Origin: Pseudarthrobacter sp. fls2-241-R2A-127
Lineage (GTDB): Bacteria > Actinomycetota > Actinomycetes > Actinomycetales > Micrococcaceae
DNA: 64,000 bases
NCBI RefSeq assembly: GCF_030209355.1
Contig: NZ_JARVSF010000008.1
Span: 390,854 to 454,853 of the forward strand
Reading direction: 5' to 3'
Made by a program: the position numbers and the translations under genes. This document shows, piece by piece, positions 42,126 to 50,303 of this stretch. The notes below the pieces were generated by a model. It was not told where the DNA came from. It ran no database searches and saw nothing but the letters and a program-made list of their open reading frames with translations. The first letter of the stretch is position 1, and each line of letters begins with the position of its first letter.

Positions 42126-42701
42126 CTAAGTCTCAGCGGGACCCTTCGACCGCTCCCCCAGCAGCCGTTCGATTCGGCCCTGGACCTCCAGGGCGGCTGC
42201 TGATTCATGGTTGAAGAGAATCCGGTAGATCACCGGGGCGACAACAGCATCGACAATCTCCGATGTCGCCGGCGCTCTTTCGCCTCGGAGTCCGGCCAGC
42301 CTGCGGATCTCTTCGACGTGGCCCTGCATGGACTGGAAATAGTCGCGGGTTACTGCGCCGTCCGCGAGCATGTCCCTGAGCACCTGCCGTCCGAGTGGTG
42401 ATGAGAATTCCTCCACGTAGGGGACGAACCACGCCTCCATATCGCCCCTGAGCGAGCCGGTGTCCTCCACCTGCTCCGGCAGCATCTGGTTCGAGGCAAC
42501 GGCGGCGAGCAGCCGGGGCAGGTCGCCCCAGCGACGGTAGATGGTGGAGGAGTTCACGCCCGCCCGGTCCGCGACCAGCGGGACGGAGAGGGCGGTCCGG
42601 TCGCCGTCATTCTCCGCCAGCAGCGAGCGCACGGCCTGGTGCACGGCCTGCTGGACGCGGGCGCTCCGGCCGCCGGGGCGGGGGGTCGCTGTCGTCATCA
42701 T
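42126..42701 (-). CDS. TetR-family regulator
   Basis: A 191-residue repressor with an N-terminal helix-turn-helix (LVADRAGVNSSTIYRRWGDLPRLLAAV) and a TetR_C-like effector domain containing MEAWFVPYVEEFSSPLGRQVLRDMLA. Several starts are possible (GTG 42704, ATG 42701, ATG 42698). It is divergent from the MFS transporter and HADH-like genes. The dyad at 42723 between them is its likely operator, so it probably represses an efflux or uptake unit. Confidence 0.87.
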   Translation of the reverse strand: MMTTATPRPGGRSARVQQAVHQAVRSLLAENDGDRTALSVPLVADRAGVNSSTIYRRWGDLPRLLAAVASNQMLPEQVEDTGSLRGDMEAWFVPYVEEFSSPLGRQVLRDMLADGAVTRDYFQSMQGHVEEIRRLAGLRGERAPATSEIVDAVVAPVIYRILFNHESAAALEVQGRIERLLGERSKGPAET

Positions 42702-42722
42702 CACACCAGCCTAAGGCATACT

Positions 42723-42738
42723 ATCCGCTTTAGCGGGT
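42723..42738. promoter_or_regulatory. Dyad operator between TetR and MFS genes
   Basis: ATCCGCTTTAGCGGGT forms 7-bp arms (one mismatch each side) around a TT centre. It overlaps TATACT/GTATAG sequences that could serve as -10 elements for either gene. It is consistent with repression by the adjacent TetR protein. Confidence 0.65.
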
Positions 42739-42795
42739 ATAGCCTCTTAATGCACAGATTGTGCGTTTGGATATTTCGAGTAGGCAGGATTAGTT

Positions 42796-44007
42796 GTGAA
42801 GAACACCGGTACCGCGTTCTGGCTTCACGCGGCGCTCCTGACGGTTTTCATCGGCGCTTCGTCGGCGCCCTCGCCGTTGTACGAGTTCTACGCCCGCGAG
42901 TGGGGACTCGGCTCCGCGGCCGTCACGGTGATCTTCGCCGTCTACGCCTTGGCCGTGCTGCTGACCCTGCTGGTGGTCGGTTCGCTGGCAAACCACGTGG
43001 GCACGCGGCCGGTGCTCCTGGGCGCGGTGGCGCTGCAGATCGGCGCGATGATGACCTTCGCCTTCGCGCCGGGCCCGGAGATGCTGCTGGCCGCCCGGGC
43101 GCTGCAGGGTGTTGCCACCGGTGCCGCGATGGGTGCCGCGGGCGCCGCACTGCTGGCGTTTGAAGGCCCGAAGCGCCGCGGCCGCGGGTCCCTGGTCAAC
43201 AGTGCCGCCTCGCCAATCGGACTCTCAATCGGCGCGCTCGGATCCGCCTCCGTCGTCAGGTTCCTGCCGGAGCCGACCAAGACGGTCTACTTCTTCCTCG
43301 CCGTGCTGCTGCTGGTCCTCGGTGTGGCGCTGCTCCGGCTGCCGAGCGCCGGCCAGGTGGCCCCTGGCTGGCTGCGCTCCCTGATACCCGAGGCCCGGAT
43401 GCCCGGTTCCGCCCGGAAAACCATGGCCGCCACCATGCCGGTGGCCGCGGCCACCTGGGCGCTGGCAGGGTTCTACCTCTCGCTGGGGCCGGCCCTGGCG
43501 CACGCCATCACCCGGGGCAACTCGGTGCTGGTGGGCGGCCTGGCCCTCTTTGCCCTCTTCGTTCCCGGCGCCCTGGCCATCCTGGTGGTCCGCCGCCGCT
43601 CGGACCGGACCACGCTGCTGACCGGCGTCGTCTCCCTGATCACCGGCATCTCCCTGACCGTGCTGGCCGTCCAGCTCGGATCCGCGCCGCTGTACTTCGC
43701 GGGCACCGTGGTGGCCGGCGTCGGCTTCGGCAGCGGGTACTTCGGCGCGATGCGCATGACCCTCCCGCTCTGCGGTCCGCACGAGCGCGTGGGCATGCTC
43801 TCCAGCATCTACCTGATCTGCTACCTCGGCTTCAGCGTCCCCGCCGTGGCCGCCGGGCTGCTGGTGGCCGTGGCCGGCATGAAGGGGACCACGCTGATTT
43901 ACGGCGTGGCCCTCGTGCTCGCCGCCATTCCGGCCCTGCTTCGCACCATCCGGAAAAACCCCGCCCACCGTCCCACCCTGGCTACCGATTCCCCGGCAGC
44001 GTCCTGA
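42796..44007 (+). CDS. MFS transporter, DHA1-like
   Basis: A 403-residue permease with twelve predicted membrane helices. The cytoplasmic loop between helices two and three reads GSLANHVGTRPVLLG, the usual MFS loop signature (G-x-x-x-D-R-x-G-R type). The central loop (residues about 190-215) is short. It could export a toxic compound or import the substrate of the linked dehydrogenase; the sequence does not decide. The start is GTG 42796 with AGGA six bases upstream. It is followed after 11 bases by the HADH-like gene and is probably repressed by the divergent TetR protein. Confidence 0.87.
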   Translation: MKNTGTAFWLHAALLTVFIGASSAPSPLYEFYAREWGLGSAAVTVIFAVYALAVLLTLLVVGSLANHVGTRPVLLGAVALQIGAMMTFAFAPGPEMLLAARALQGVATGAAMGAAGAALLAFEGPKRRGRGSLVNSAASPIGLSIGALGSASVVRFLPEPTKTVYFFLAVLLLVLGVALLRLPSAGQVAPGWLRSLIPEARMPGSARKTMAATMPVAAATWALAGFYLSLGPALAHAITRGNSVLVGGLALFALFVPGALAILVVRRRSDRTTLLTGVVSLITGISLTVLAVQLGSAPLYFAGTVVAGVGFGSGYFGAMRMTLPLCGPHERVGMLSSIYLICYLGFSVPAVAAGLLVAVAGMKGTTLIYGVALVLAAIPALLRTIRKNPAHRPTLATDSPAAS

Positions 44008-44018
44008 AAGGAAACGCC

Positions 44019-44879
44019 ATGACCTTTTCCCTCCCCGCCCACACCGCCGTCCGGCCCATCACCGTCATTGGCGGCGGCACCCTGGGCCGCCGCGTGGCCC
44101 TGATGCTGTCGCTGCGCGGCGCCGACGTGCGCATCTTCGACCTCAACCCGGCCGTCGGCCAGGCCGCCGTCGACTTCATCGAGGCCGAGCGGCCCGCCGT
44201 CGCGGCCGAGCACGGCGGCGCGGCAGCCGGCCGGATCACCGCCGGCGGCGACCTCGCTGCCGCCCTGGACAACGCCTGGCTGGTGGTCGAGGCGGTGCCC
44301 GAAATGCTGGAGCTCAAGCGCGGGATCTTCGCGGACCTGGACCGGCTGGCCCCGGCGGACGCGCTGCTGGCCAGCAACTCGTCGTCGTTCGCGTCCTCGG
44401 AGTTCATTGGCGGCGTGTCCACCCCGGAGCGGGTCCTGAACATGCACTTCTACATGCCGCCGGCCGTGCGCTCGGTGGAACTCATGTCCTGCGGCCGGAC
44501 TGACCCGGCTGTCCTGGACCTGCTGATGGCCGAACTGCCCGGCTACGCGCTGGCCCCGCACCTGGTCCGGAAGGAAAGCACCGGCTTCATCTTCAACCGG
44601 GTCTGGGCCGCGATCAAGCGCGAGGCACTGCTGGTGGTGGCCGAGGGCGTGGCCGAGCCGGAGGACGTGGACGCCCTGTTCGTGGACGTCTTCAAGGCGG
44701 ACACGGCACCGTTCCGCTTCATGGACCAGGTGGGCCTGGACGTGGTGCTCGACATCGAGAACCACTACTGCGAACTGGCCGGCATGGAAAACAAGTCCGC
44801 CCCGCTGCTGCAGGAATACATCGGCAAGGGCTGGCTGGGAATCAAGTCCGGCCGCGGCTTCTACAACGACTACGCCTAA
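44019..44879 (+). CDS. 3-hydroxyacyl-CoA dehydrogenase-like oxidoreductase (second copy)
   Basis: A 286-residue NAD-dependent dehydrogenase. Rossmann motif GGGTLGRRVALMLSLRG is at residues 18-34. VVEAVPEMLELKRGIFADLDRL, LLASNSSSFASSEFI and LNMHFYMPP follow, and the C-terminus is GIKSGRGFYNDYA. It resembles the enzyme at 37442 in layout (both next to TetR genes) but differs substantially in sequence. It likely oxidises a beta-hydroxy acid or acyl-CoA. GAAAGGAAACGCC precedes the ATG, 11 bases after the MFS stop, so it belongs to that transcription unit. Confidence 0.85.
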   Translation: MTFSLPAHTAVRPITVIGGGTLGRRVALMLSLRGADVRIFDLNPAVGQAAVDFIEAERPAVAAEHGGAAAGRITAGGDLAAALDNAWLVVEAVPEMLELKRGIFADLDRLAPADALLASNSSSFASSEFIGGVSTPERVLNMHFYMPPAVRSVELMSCGRTDPAVLDLLMAELPGYALAPHLVRKESTGFIFNRVWAAIKREALLVVAEGVAEPEDVDALFVDVFKADTAPFRFMDQVGLDVVLDIENHYCELAGMENKSAPLLQEYIGKGWLGIKSGRGFYNDYA

Positions 44880-45061
44880 CCTCCACTAGCTATGCGGGGC
44901 CCAATTGCAGCCGTCGCGCCCTCGGGCGCCGGCCGCACCTGGCCCCGCGCTGAAGCAGGAGCCCAGCAATATGCCGCTTTATCAACAGTAAAAGGGCAAC
45001 TGGCCCAGTCGGTATCTATGACCCTGGGGCTGGCGGGTACTGGCTCGCAGACCATGAGGGA

Positions 45062-45084
45062 CCCCCCCCCCCCCCCCCGGGGGG
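45062..45084. repeat. Homopolymer C17 followed by G6
   Basis: Seventeen consecutive C are followed by six G in the 260-base gap between the convergent HADH-like and GH32 genes. The C/G junction can form a short hairpin. The tract length may be biologically variable or a sequencing/assembly artefact. The rest of the gap holds nothing recognised. Confidence 0.8.
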
Positions 45085-45139
45085 TGTAATTCGGAAGGCG
45101 AAATCTTGCATGCCTGGATTCTCTGTGGCTAGGCGATGT

Positions 45140-46687
45140 CTACCCACGCAGAAGCATTGGCTCTGTCACGTGCGCAGGTAGCTCCGCGAGGCGCGTCACT
45201 TTCAGGCAGGAGGCAGTGGCGGATCCTCCTTCGGAATACAGCGAAATATCGGTGTTGTCCGGCTCTGGAAAGATGAGTCCTGTCATGGTGACTTGGCCAT
45301 TTTGGGCGAAGACTTCCACGGAACAGCGGTCGATGAAGACGGTGAGCGTGTAGGACCCGTCGGAGGCTGGTCTTATTGGGGCTGTGTCTACTGATGCAAA
45401 GGCGTCATGGAATTCTGTGTCTCCAGAGCGTGTCCGGTCCGTGATGAGCCGGTTCTCTAAGGGGCGAATGCCGATGCGTGTGCCGTCGGAGCCGTTGCCT
45501 CGAATGATGAGTCCGAACTCCTCTGCGGAGTCCGGGGTGAAGGTCACCTCGATGATCCCTACCGCTACTCCCGCGCCCAGATGGTGGATTCCTTCAGCTA
45601 TCGCAAGACCAGGCCAGGTGTCCACCGATTCTGGGTTGTGGGCTAGATACTCGTCGGCGGCCCGCTGGGCCAGTCGCGGCCGGCCCTGGTCGGTAACGAG
45701 GGACATTTCGCGTACAAGGGACATTGGACTGCGCCATGGCCAGGTCGGGATGGCTGCGCCGTATTGCCAGTTGTTCATCCAGCCGACCATGAGACGGCGC
45801 CCGTCGGGGGCGTTGTTGAAAGACACCGCCGCGTAGTAGTCACGTCCCCAATCGAGCCATTGGTAGGCGTCGAGATCAGCCCGTTTGCTTATCCCTTGGG
45901 TGACGGTTGTTTCGGATGTGAAGGCCACGCCGTTGAAGTGGCCGACGAAGTACTGGCCTCCGGACCCGCCGTTGGGCCCTGCAGGATTGAGGTTCAGGGT
46001 GAGAACCCATTTGGTCTGCCCTTCGTCGCCATCCAGGGGCAAAGGGAAAAGGTCAGGGCATTCCCAGACGCCCCCGGTGGCGTTGGCGGGTCCGAAGCTG
46101 CTGAGATAGTGCCAGTCCCGAAGGTTCTCGGAGCTATAGATGACTACTTTGTGCTCGTTGGCTTCGACGGCCACCATCACCCAATAGCTGCCCGAAAGCC
46201 CGTTGTAGCGGAAAACTTTCGGATCGCGGAAGTCCGCGGAGTTCCTGTCGAGGACGGGGTTGCCTTGGTACTTGGTCCAGGTGTAGCCACCGTCAGAGCT
46301 CCAGGCCAAGGACTGGGCCTGTGTGCCGCGTCGGACTGAGCTGTCTTTGTAGGCGCTGGTGTAAATTGCCACCAGCGGGGCGGTCTGCCCGTCGCCCAGG
46401 CCGCTGGTGTTGTACTCGTCAATGACGATGCTGCCCGAAAAGATGTCCTCCTCGGCGTCGCAGAGGATGGCGACGGGCTGCTCGTCCCAGTGGAGCAGGT
46501 CCGTGGAGGTTGCATGGCCCCAGGACATATTGCCCCACACGCTTCCAAAGGGGTTGTTCTGGTAATAGACGTGGTAAATGCCCTCGTGGTGTACGAGTCC
46601 GTTCGGATCGTTCAGCCACGTGTTCTTGGCGCTGTAGTGGAAAACGGGCCGAAAAATGTCATCGTCGTGGACGGAAAGCGCAGTCAT
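45140..46687 (-). CDS. GH32 beta-fructosidase of the alpha-galactoside cassette
   Basis: A 515-residue family 32 enzyme with a propeller and a C-terminal beta-sandwich. Nucleophile Asp27 is in WLNDPNG, Asp155 in FRDP and acid/base Glu209 in WECPDLF. It has no signal peptide. With a GH36 alpha-galactosidase and an ABC importer in the neighbourhood, its likely task is to split sucrose left after galactose removal from raffinose or stachyose, or to remove the fructose first. It is a divergent paralogue of the GH32 at 7991. It lies 210 bases downstream of the LacI gene on the same strand. Confidence 0.9.
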   Translation of the reverse strand: MTALSVHDDDIFRPVFHYSAKNTWLNDPNGLVHHEGIYHVYYQNNPFGSVWGNMSWGHATSTDLLHWDEQPVAILCDAEEDIFSGSIVIDEYNTSGLGDGQTAPLVAIYTSAYKDSSVRRGTQAQSLAWSSDGGYTWTKYQGNPVLDRNSADFRDPKVFRYNGLSGSYWVMVAVEANEHKVVIYSSENLRDWHYLSSFGPANATGGVWECPDLFPLPLDGDEGQTKWVLTLNLNPAGPNGGSGGQYFVGHFNGVAFTSETTVTQGISKRADLDAYQWLDWGRDYYAAVSFNNAPDGRRLMVGWMNNWQYGAAIPTWPWRSPMSLVREMSLVTDQGRPRLAQRAADEYLAHNPESVDTWPGLAIAEGIHHLGAGVAVGIIEVTFTPDSAEEFGLIIRGNGSDGTRIGIRPLENRLITDRTRSGDTEFHDAFASVDTAPIRPASDGSYTLTVFIDRCSVEVFAQNGQVTMTGLIFPEPDNTDISLYSEGGSATASCLKVTRLAELPAHVTEPMLLRG

Positions 46688-46897
46688 GTCGATTGGTGCC
46701 TAAGGGTCGTTGATGGTGTTCGCGGGGTGAAGTCGGGGCTGCCGCGTGGCTTCCGGGCAGCAAGAAAGCACAGTCGCCGCTGATGCCGGCTGAATCATGC
46801 CGGCCACGAGGGGGAAGTGCCGGTTTCCCGCAGTGTGCGAAATGGCACTATCCCGGGCCGGTGACTGCTCCAGCACGGCCGGTGAGGGATGTATCTA

Positions 46898-47947
46898 TCA
46901 GTGACAGCCGCAGGATGCGCGCAGAATCAACTCAGCGGGGAAAATTTTGGTGTTGTTTTCCGGTCCGGGCTTGGGATTTAGGAGTGCGTCAAGGGCGCCC
47001 TGTGCCAAGTCTTTCAAGGGTTGGGCGACGGTGCTGAGCCGTGGCCAGGTGTACTCAGATTCGGGCGCGCCATCGAAGGAGAACACGGCCATGTCCTCCG
47101 GCAGTCGAAGGCCTCCCTCGTGGAGGGCGCAGAGGAGACCCGCGGACTGCTGGTCGGAGCAGACGAAGACGGCGGTGGGCCGCTCGGTACGGGCCAGCAG
47201 TTCCTGCCCGGCCCGGTAGCCGCCCTGACGGGTAAACGGCACCCGAATGATTGGGCCTGGAGTGAGGCCGGCGTCCCGGATGCCTTGCTGCCAGCCGACC
47301 TCGCGTGCGTCAAGCTCGCTGTCGGCGTTGCCGCCCATCACCAGTCCGATCCTTTCGTGCCCATGGCCGATAAGGTGCTCCACAGCCAGGCGCCCACCTT
47401 CCTGAAAGTCCACTCCGACAGCATTGGCGCCGCGCCCGCCAACACCGCCTTTCAGGACAACATCAGCGGGATGGTTCAGCAGGACGACGGGAATGTCGGC
47501 CTGTTCCAAATCCATCAGATCGGGTTCGAACAGCACGCTCGAGAGGAACAGGCCATCCACCCTGCGAGCGGCAAAATTCTTGATGAGACGGCGTTCTGTG
47601 CGCAGCGAGTCCTGGGAATCCGCCAAAAGGAGGGTGAAGCCCCGCTCGGCCGCGGCGTTTTCAACTGCGCGGGCGAGCGAGGCGTAGAACGGATTGATGG
47701 CGTCGGGGACGATCATGGCCAGCATTTCGCTTGAACCCAGCGCGAGAGCCCTGGCTGCCGAGTTGGGCCGGTAACCCAATGCCTTGACAGCCTGCCGCAC
47801 CTTGGCCTCGGTCGCAGCGGAAACTGGCCTCGGCCCCCCGTTGACGACATAGCTGACGACGGCGGGGCTGACGCCGGCCCGCCGGGCGACATCGTCGCGT
47901 GTGACAGCGGGCCTGGCGTGCGGGGTCGGATGCGGCATGGCAACCAT
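46898..47947 (-). CDS. LacI-family regulator of the alpha-galactoside cassette
   Basis: A 349-residue repressor with helix-turn-helix VTRDDVARRAGVSPAVVSYVVNGG and an effector domain with GHGHERIGLVMGG and FSFDGAPESEYTWPRLSTVAQP. Starts at 47947 and 47938 are both possible; neither has a strong ribosome site. It follows the Gfo/Idh/MocA gene by 12 bases. The inverted ACGCGCGT sites in the 49193-49347 divergent region are the best operator candidates, which would let it control both the minus-strand genes and the plus-strand transporter-GH36 operon. Confidence 0.88.
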   Translation of the reverse strand: MVAMPHPTPHARPAVTRDDVARRAGVSPAVVSYVVNGGPRPVSAATEAKVRQAVKALGYRPNSAARALALGSSEMLAMIVPDAINPFYASLARAVENAAAERGFTLLLADSQDSLRTERRLIKNFAARRVDGLFLSSVLFEPDLMDLEQADIPVVLLNHPADVVLKGGVGGRGANAVGVDFQEGGRLAVEHLIGHGHERIGLVMGGNADSELDAREVGWQQGIRDAGLTPGPIIRVPFTRQGGYRAGQELLARTERPTAVFVCSDQQSAGLLCALHEGGLRLPEDMAVFSFDGAPESEYTWPRLSTVAQPLKDLAQGALDALLNPKPGPENNTKIFPAELILRASCGCH

Positions 47948-47959
47948 GCTAGCGGCGTT

Positions 47960-49192
47960 TTACTTGACCGAGTCGCGGAGCGCCGGGCGCGCCAGGCTGG
48001 CCGGGACGTCGCCGAAGTCGGGTACGGGCAGACGTTCGCCTCCGCGCAGGGCCGACTGGTGGGCTACGATGCCGGGCAGCGTGTAACGAGCCGCTTCCCA
48101 GGCATTGACCGGCGGCAGTGTGCCGGTGTTAATCGCAGTGACGAAGTCATCGACGAGGAAGTGATGACTGCCCTCATGCCCGTTGGGCAGCCCACGGAAC
48201 TCTTCGGGCAGGCGGCCGGAGTCGTGCACGGCGGACATACCGGAAATAAAGGCGTCGCGAAGCGCAGGAGCCACATCAGCCAGCAAGGGGTCATCCACAT
48301 CCATGGTGGCCACGGTCTCCAGCTCTCCGCTGATGTCCGTCACGGCTTGCTTGTCCTGCCACACACTTACCAGGGCAAGCTGTTCAAAACTGGCCTCCGT
48401 ACCGAAGTAGCGGAAGCGGCTTTCGCGCAAGTGGGAGGGGTAGCCCACACGGCGGAACTCGTTGATCCGCATAGACCCGCCACCGGCAAGTTCAAAAAGT
48501 GCACTGGCGTTGGAAAAATCGTTGGCGAACATGCTTACGTCGCGGTCGAAGACGCCGTCACCGCGTTCATCCCGGTAGCCAACGCAGCTGACACTGACAG
48601 CATGGCCTCCGGTTGCTCCGAGGACCCCGCCAACTGAGTGCGTGGGGTAGAGCATGGGCGGGTAGCTGGCGGTGCTCTTCCAATTTTCCCCGCCGCTGTA
48701 CTGGTACGCATCGTAAAAGCCAAGGTCCATGTCGTGGACGTAGTCGCCCTCTGCATAGAAGATCCGGCCGAACGCGCCCTCTGCGTTCTTCTTGCGGGCA
48801 AAAACTGTTGCCGGGTTGTAGTAACTGGTTTCGCCCATCATGTAGGTCAGGCCGGTTTCGCGGACCGCTTCGATAATGTCGGCGATCTCGGCTTCAGAGA
48901 TTGCCATTGGCACGGCTGAGTAGACGTGTTTGCCGGCCCGCAGCGCCTGCACCACCAAAGGACCGTGAGTCCATCGTTGGGTAAAGATCGCAACGGCATC
49001 AACATCGCTTTCCAGCATTGATTCGAAGCTGTCGAACGTGCCGGCCGCACCGGCGCTGCGGGCCTGGGCCTCAGCCCGCTCTTGAATGAGGTCGGTGAAA
49101 TAGATGTCGGAGATTCCAGGGTGGGCAGCGAAGAGCTTGCCGAAGACGCCCGCGAACTGTCCGGCGCCAACGATTCCAAGTGAAGAAGTCAT
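47960..49192 (-). CDS. Gfo/Idh/MocA-family NAD(P)-dependent oxidoreductase
   Basis: A 410-residue dehydrogenase with Rossmann motif LGIVGAGQFAGVFGKLF and the family pattern AVAIFTQRWTHGPLVVQALRAGKHVYSAVPMA, where EKP is replaced by SAVP. The EKP lysine normally helps catalysis, so its absence is notable. HSVGGVLGATGGH is the next conserved segment. The substrate may be galactose, another sugar or an inositol; galactinol-type alpha-galactosides would fit the cassette, but this is a guess. It is divergent from the transporter operon and precedes the LacI gene on the same strand. Confidence 0.85.
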   Translation of the reverse strand: MTSSLGIVGAGQFAGVFGKLFAAHPGISDIYFTDLIQERAEAQARSAGAAGTFDSFESMLESDVDAVAIFTQRWTHGPLVVQALRAGKHVYSAVPMAISEAEIADIIEAVRETGLTYMMGETSYYNPATVFARKKNAEGAFGRIFYAEGDYVHDMDLGFYDAYQYSGGENWKSTASYPPMLYPTHSVGGVLGATGGHAVSVSCVGYRDERGDGVFDRDVSMFANDFSNASALFELAGGGSMRINEFRRVGYPSHLRESRFRYFGTEASFEQLALVSVWQDKQAVTDISGELETVATMDVDDPLLADVAPALRDAFISGMSAVHDSGRLPEEFRGLPNGHEGSHHFLVDDFVTAINTGTLPPVNAWEAARYTLPGIVAHQSALRGGERLPVPDFGDVPASLARPALRDSVK

Positions 49193-49215
49193 GGCAAAGA
49201 GTATGCACGCGCAAA

Positions 49216-49229
49216 TCTACGCGCGTCAA
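49216..49229. promoter_or_regulatory. LacI-type operator A, alpha-galactoside cassette
   Basis: TCTACGCGCGTCAA has the 8-bp palindromic core ACGCGCGT. It lies 24 bases upstream of the oxidoreductase start. A copy in inverted orientation is at 49293. Confidence 0.7.
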
Positions 49230-49292
49230 CCAAATAAATAAGAAGGCCCAAATTGCTAGTTTTTTGAAGAAAAGAGTTGCTCATCCCAACGC

Positions 49293-49305
49293 AACGCGCG
49301 TAGAG
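49293..49305. promoter_or_regulatory. LacI-type operator B, alpha-galactoside cassette
   Basis: AACGCGCGTAGAG repeats the ACGCGCGT core, flanked on the other side by TAGAG, so it mirrors site A 75 bases away. It is placed to control the transporter operon starting at 49348. Confidence 0.7.
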
Positions 49306-49347
49306 TATCCGTCAATTGTTACCTGCCTCACAGGAGAGGGATCAAAG

Positions 49348-50292
49348 ATGACCACCATTACAAAGCACCCACCAGCCACAGCGCGTAAGGCGCCGCGTCG
49401 ATCAAAGCCAGGCCTGCGGATGGCCAAACTGCGCGACTTCAGGATCGCGCTGCTGTTCATCCTCCCGGCGTTGATCGGCCTCGTCGTCTTCTCGCTCGTC
49501 CCGACAATCCGCGGCATCTACCTGAGCTTCACCGAGTACAGCATCCTTGGGGAGCCCACCTGGATCGGCCTCGACAACTACACAGCGGTCTTCAAAGACG
49601 ACCTTTTCTGGAACGCGATGGCGGTGACCCTCCAGTACGTCGCAATCAACATCGTCTTCCAGACAGTCATCGCCCTCGGTCTGGCGTTGCTGATGCACCG
49701 CGTAGCCAAGTCCACGTTCATCCGCGGGGCGTTGCTGCTCCCTTTCCTGGTCGCCAATGTGATCGTCGCTCTGCTGTGGTTCTGGATGCTCGACTACCAG
49801 ATCGGCATCGTCAACGAATTCATCAGCTGGCTGGGTCTTCCCCGCGTCGCCTTCTTTGGCAGCGAGCAATGGGCCATCCCCACCATCGCCTTCGTCAACG
49901 TCTGGCGCCACATGGGCTACACGGCCCTGCTGATCTTCGCCGGGCTACAGGCCATTCCCCGTCACGTCTACGAAGTGGCATCACTTGACGGGGCTTCCCC
50001 CACCAGGACGTTCTGGAGCATCACCATGCCGCTCCTCCGTCCGGTCCTGGTATTGGTCCTGGTGGTCACCGTCATCGGATCGTTCCAGGTCTTCGACACC
50101 GTCGCCGTCACCACCCAAGGCGGCCCGGTCAACGCCACCCGCGTCATCCAGATGTACATCTACCAAAAAGCCTTCGGCGAATCGGACTTTGGCTACGCCT
50201 CCGCCCTGTCCGTCATTCTGTTCGTCATTCTCGCGCTTGTGGCCTTCGTCCAGATGAAGTTCCTCAAGGGCAACGAATCGGACCTGGACTAA
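49348..50292 (+). CDS. ABC sugar permease, MalF type (alpha-galactoside importer)
   Basis: A 314-residue CUT1 inner-membrane permease. Its first helix is FRIALLFILPALIGLVVFSLVP, and the EAA-type loop reads YEVASLDGASPTRTFWSITMP. ATG 49348 is chosen because AGGAGAGGG lies directly upstream; the frame is open to 49180, but that part crosses the operators. It is the first gene of a four-gene operon with a second permease, a binding protein and GH36. No ATPase gene is present, implying a shared ATPase encoded elsewhere. Confidence 0.9.
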   Translation: MTTITKHPPATARKAPRRSKPGLRMAKLRDFRIALLFILPALIGLVVFSLVPTIRGIYLSFTEYSILGEPTWIGLDNYTAVFKDDLFWNAMAVTLQYVAINIVFQTVIALGLALLMHRVAKSTFIRGALLLPFLVANVIVALLWFWMLDYQIGIVNEFISWLGLPRVAFFGSEQWAIPTIAFVNVWRHMGYTALLIFAGLQAIPRHVYEVASLDGASPTRTFWSITMPLLRPVLVLVLVVTVIGSFQVFDTVAVTTQGGPVNATRVIQMYIYQKAFGESDFGYASALSVILFVILALVAFVQMKFLKGNESDLD

Positions 50293-50303
50293 GGAACCCA
50301 GCC

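Noticed and set aside
41402..42208. A 268-residue minus-strand frame across the small membrane-protein gene
   Set aside because: It includes the terminator and palindrome regions and runs out of frame with the well-supported 48-residue gene; no motif.
45062..45084. Poly-C tract considered as a phase-variable switch of GH32
   Set aside because: It lies beyond the 3' end of GH32 and of the HADH-like gene, not in a promoter or reading frame, so it cannot switch either in an obvious way.
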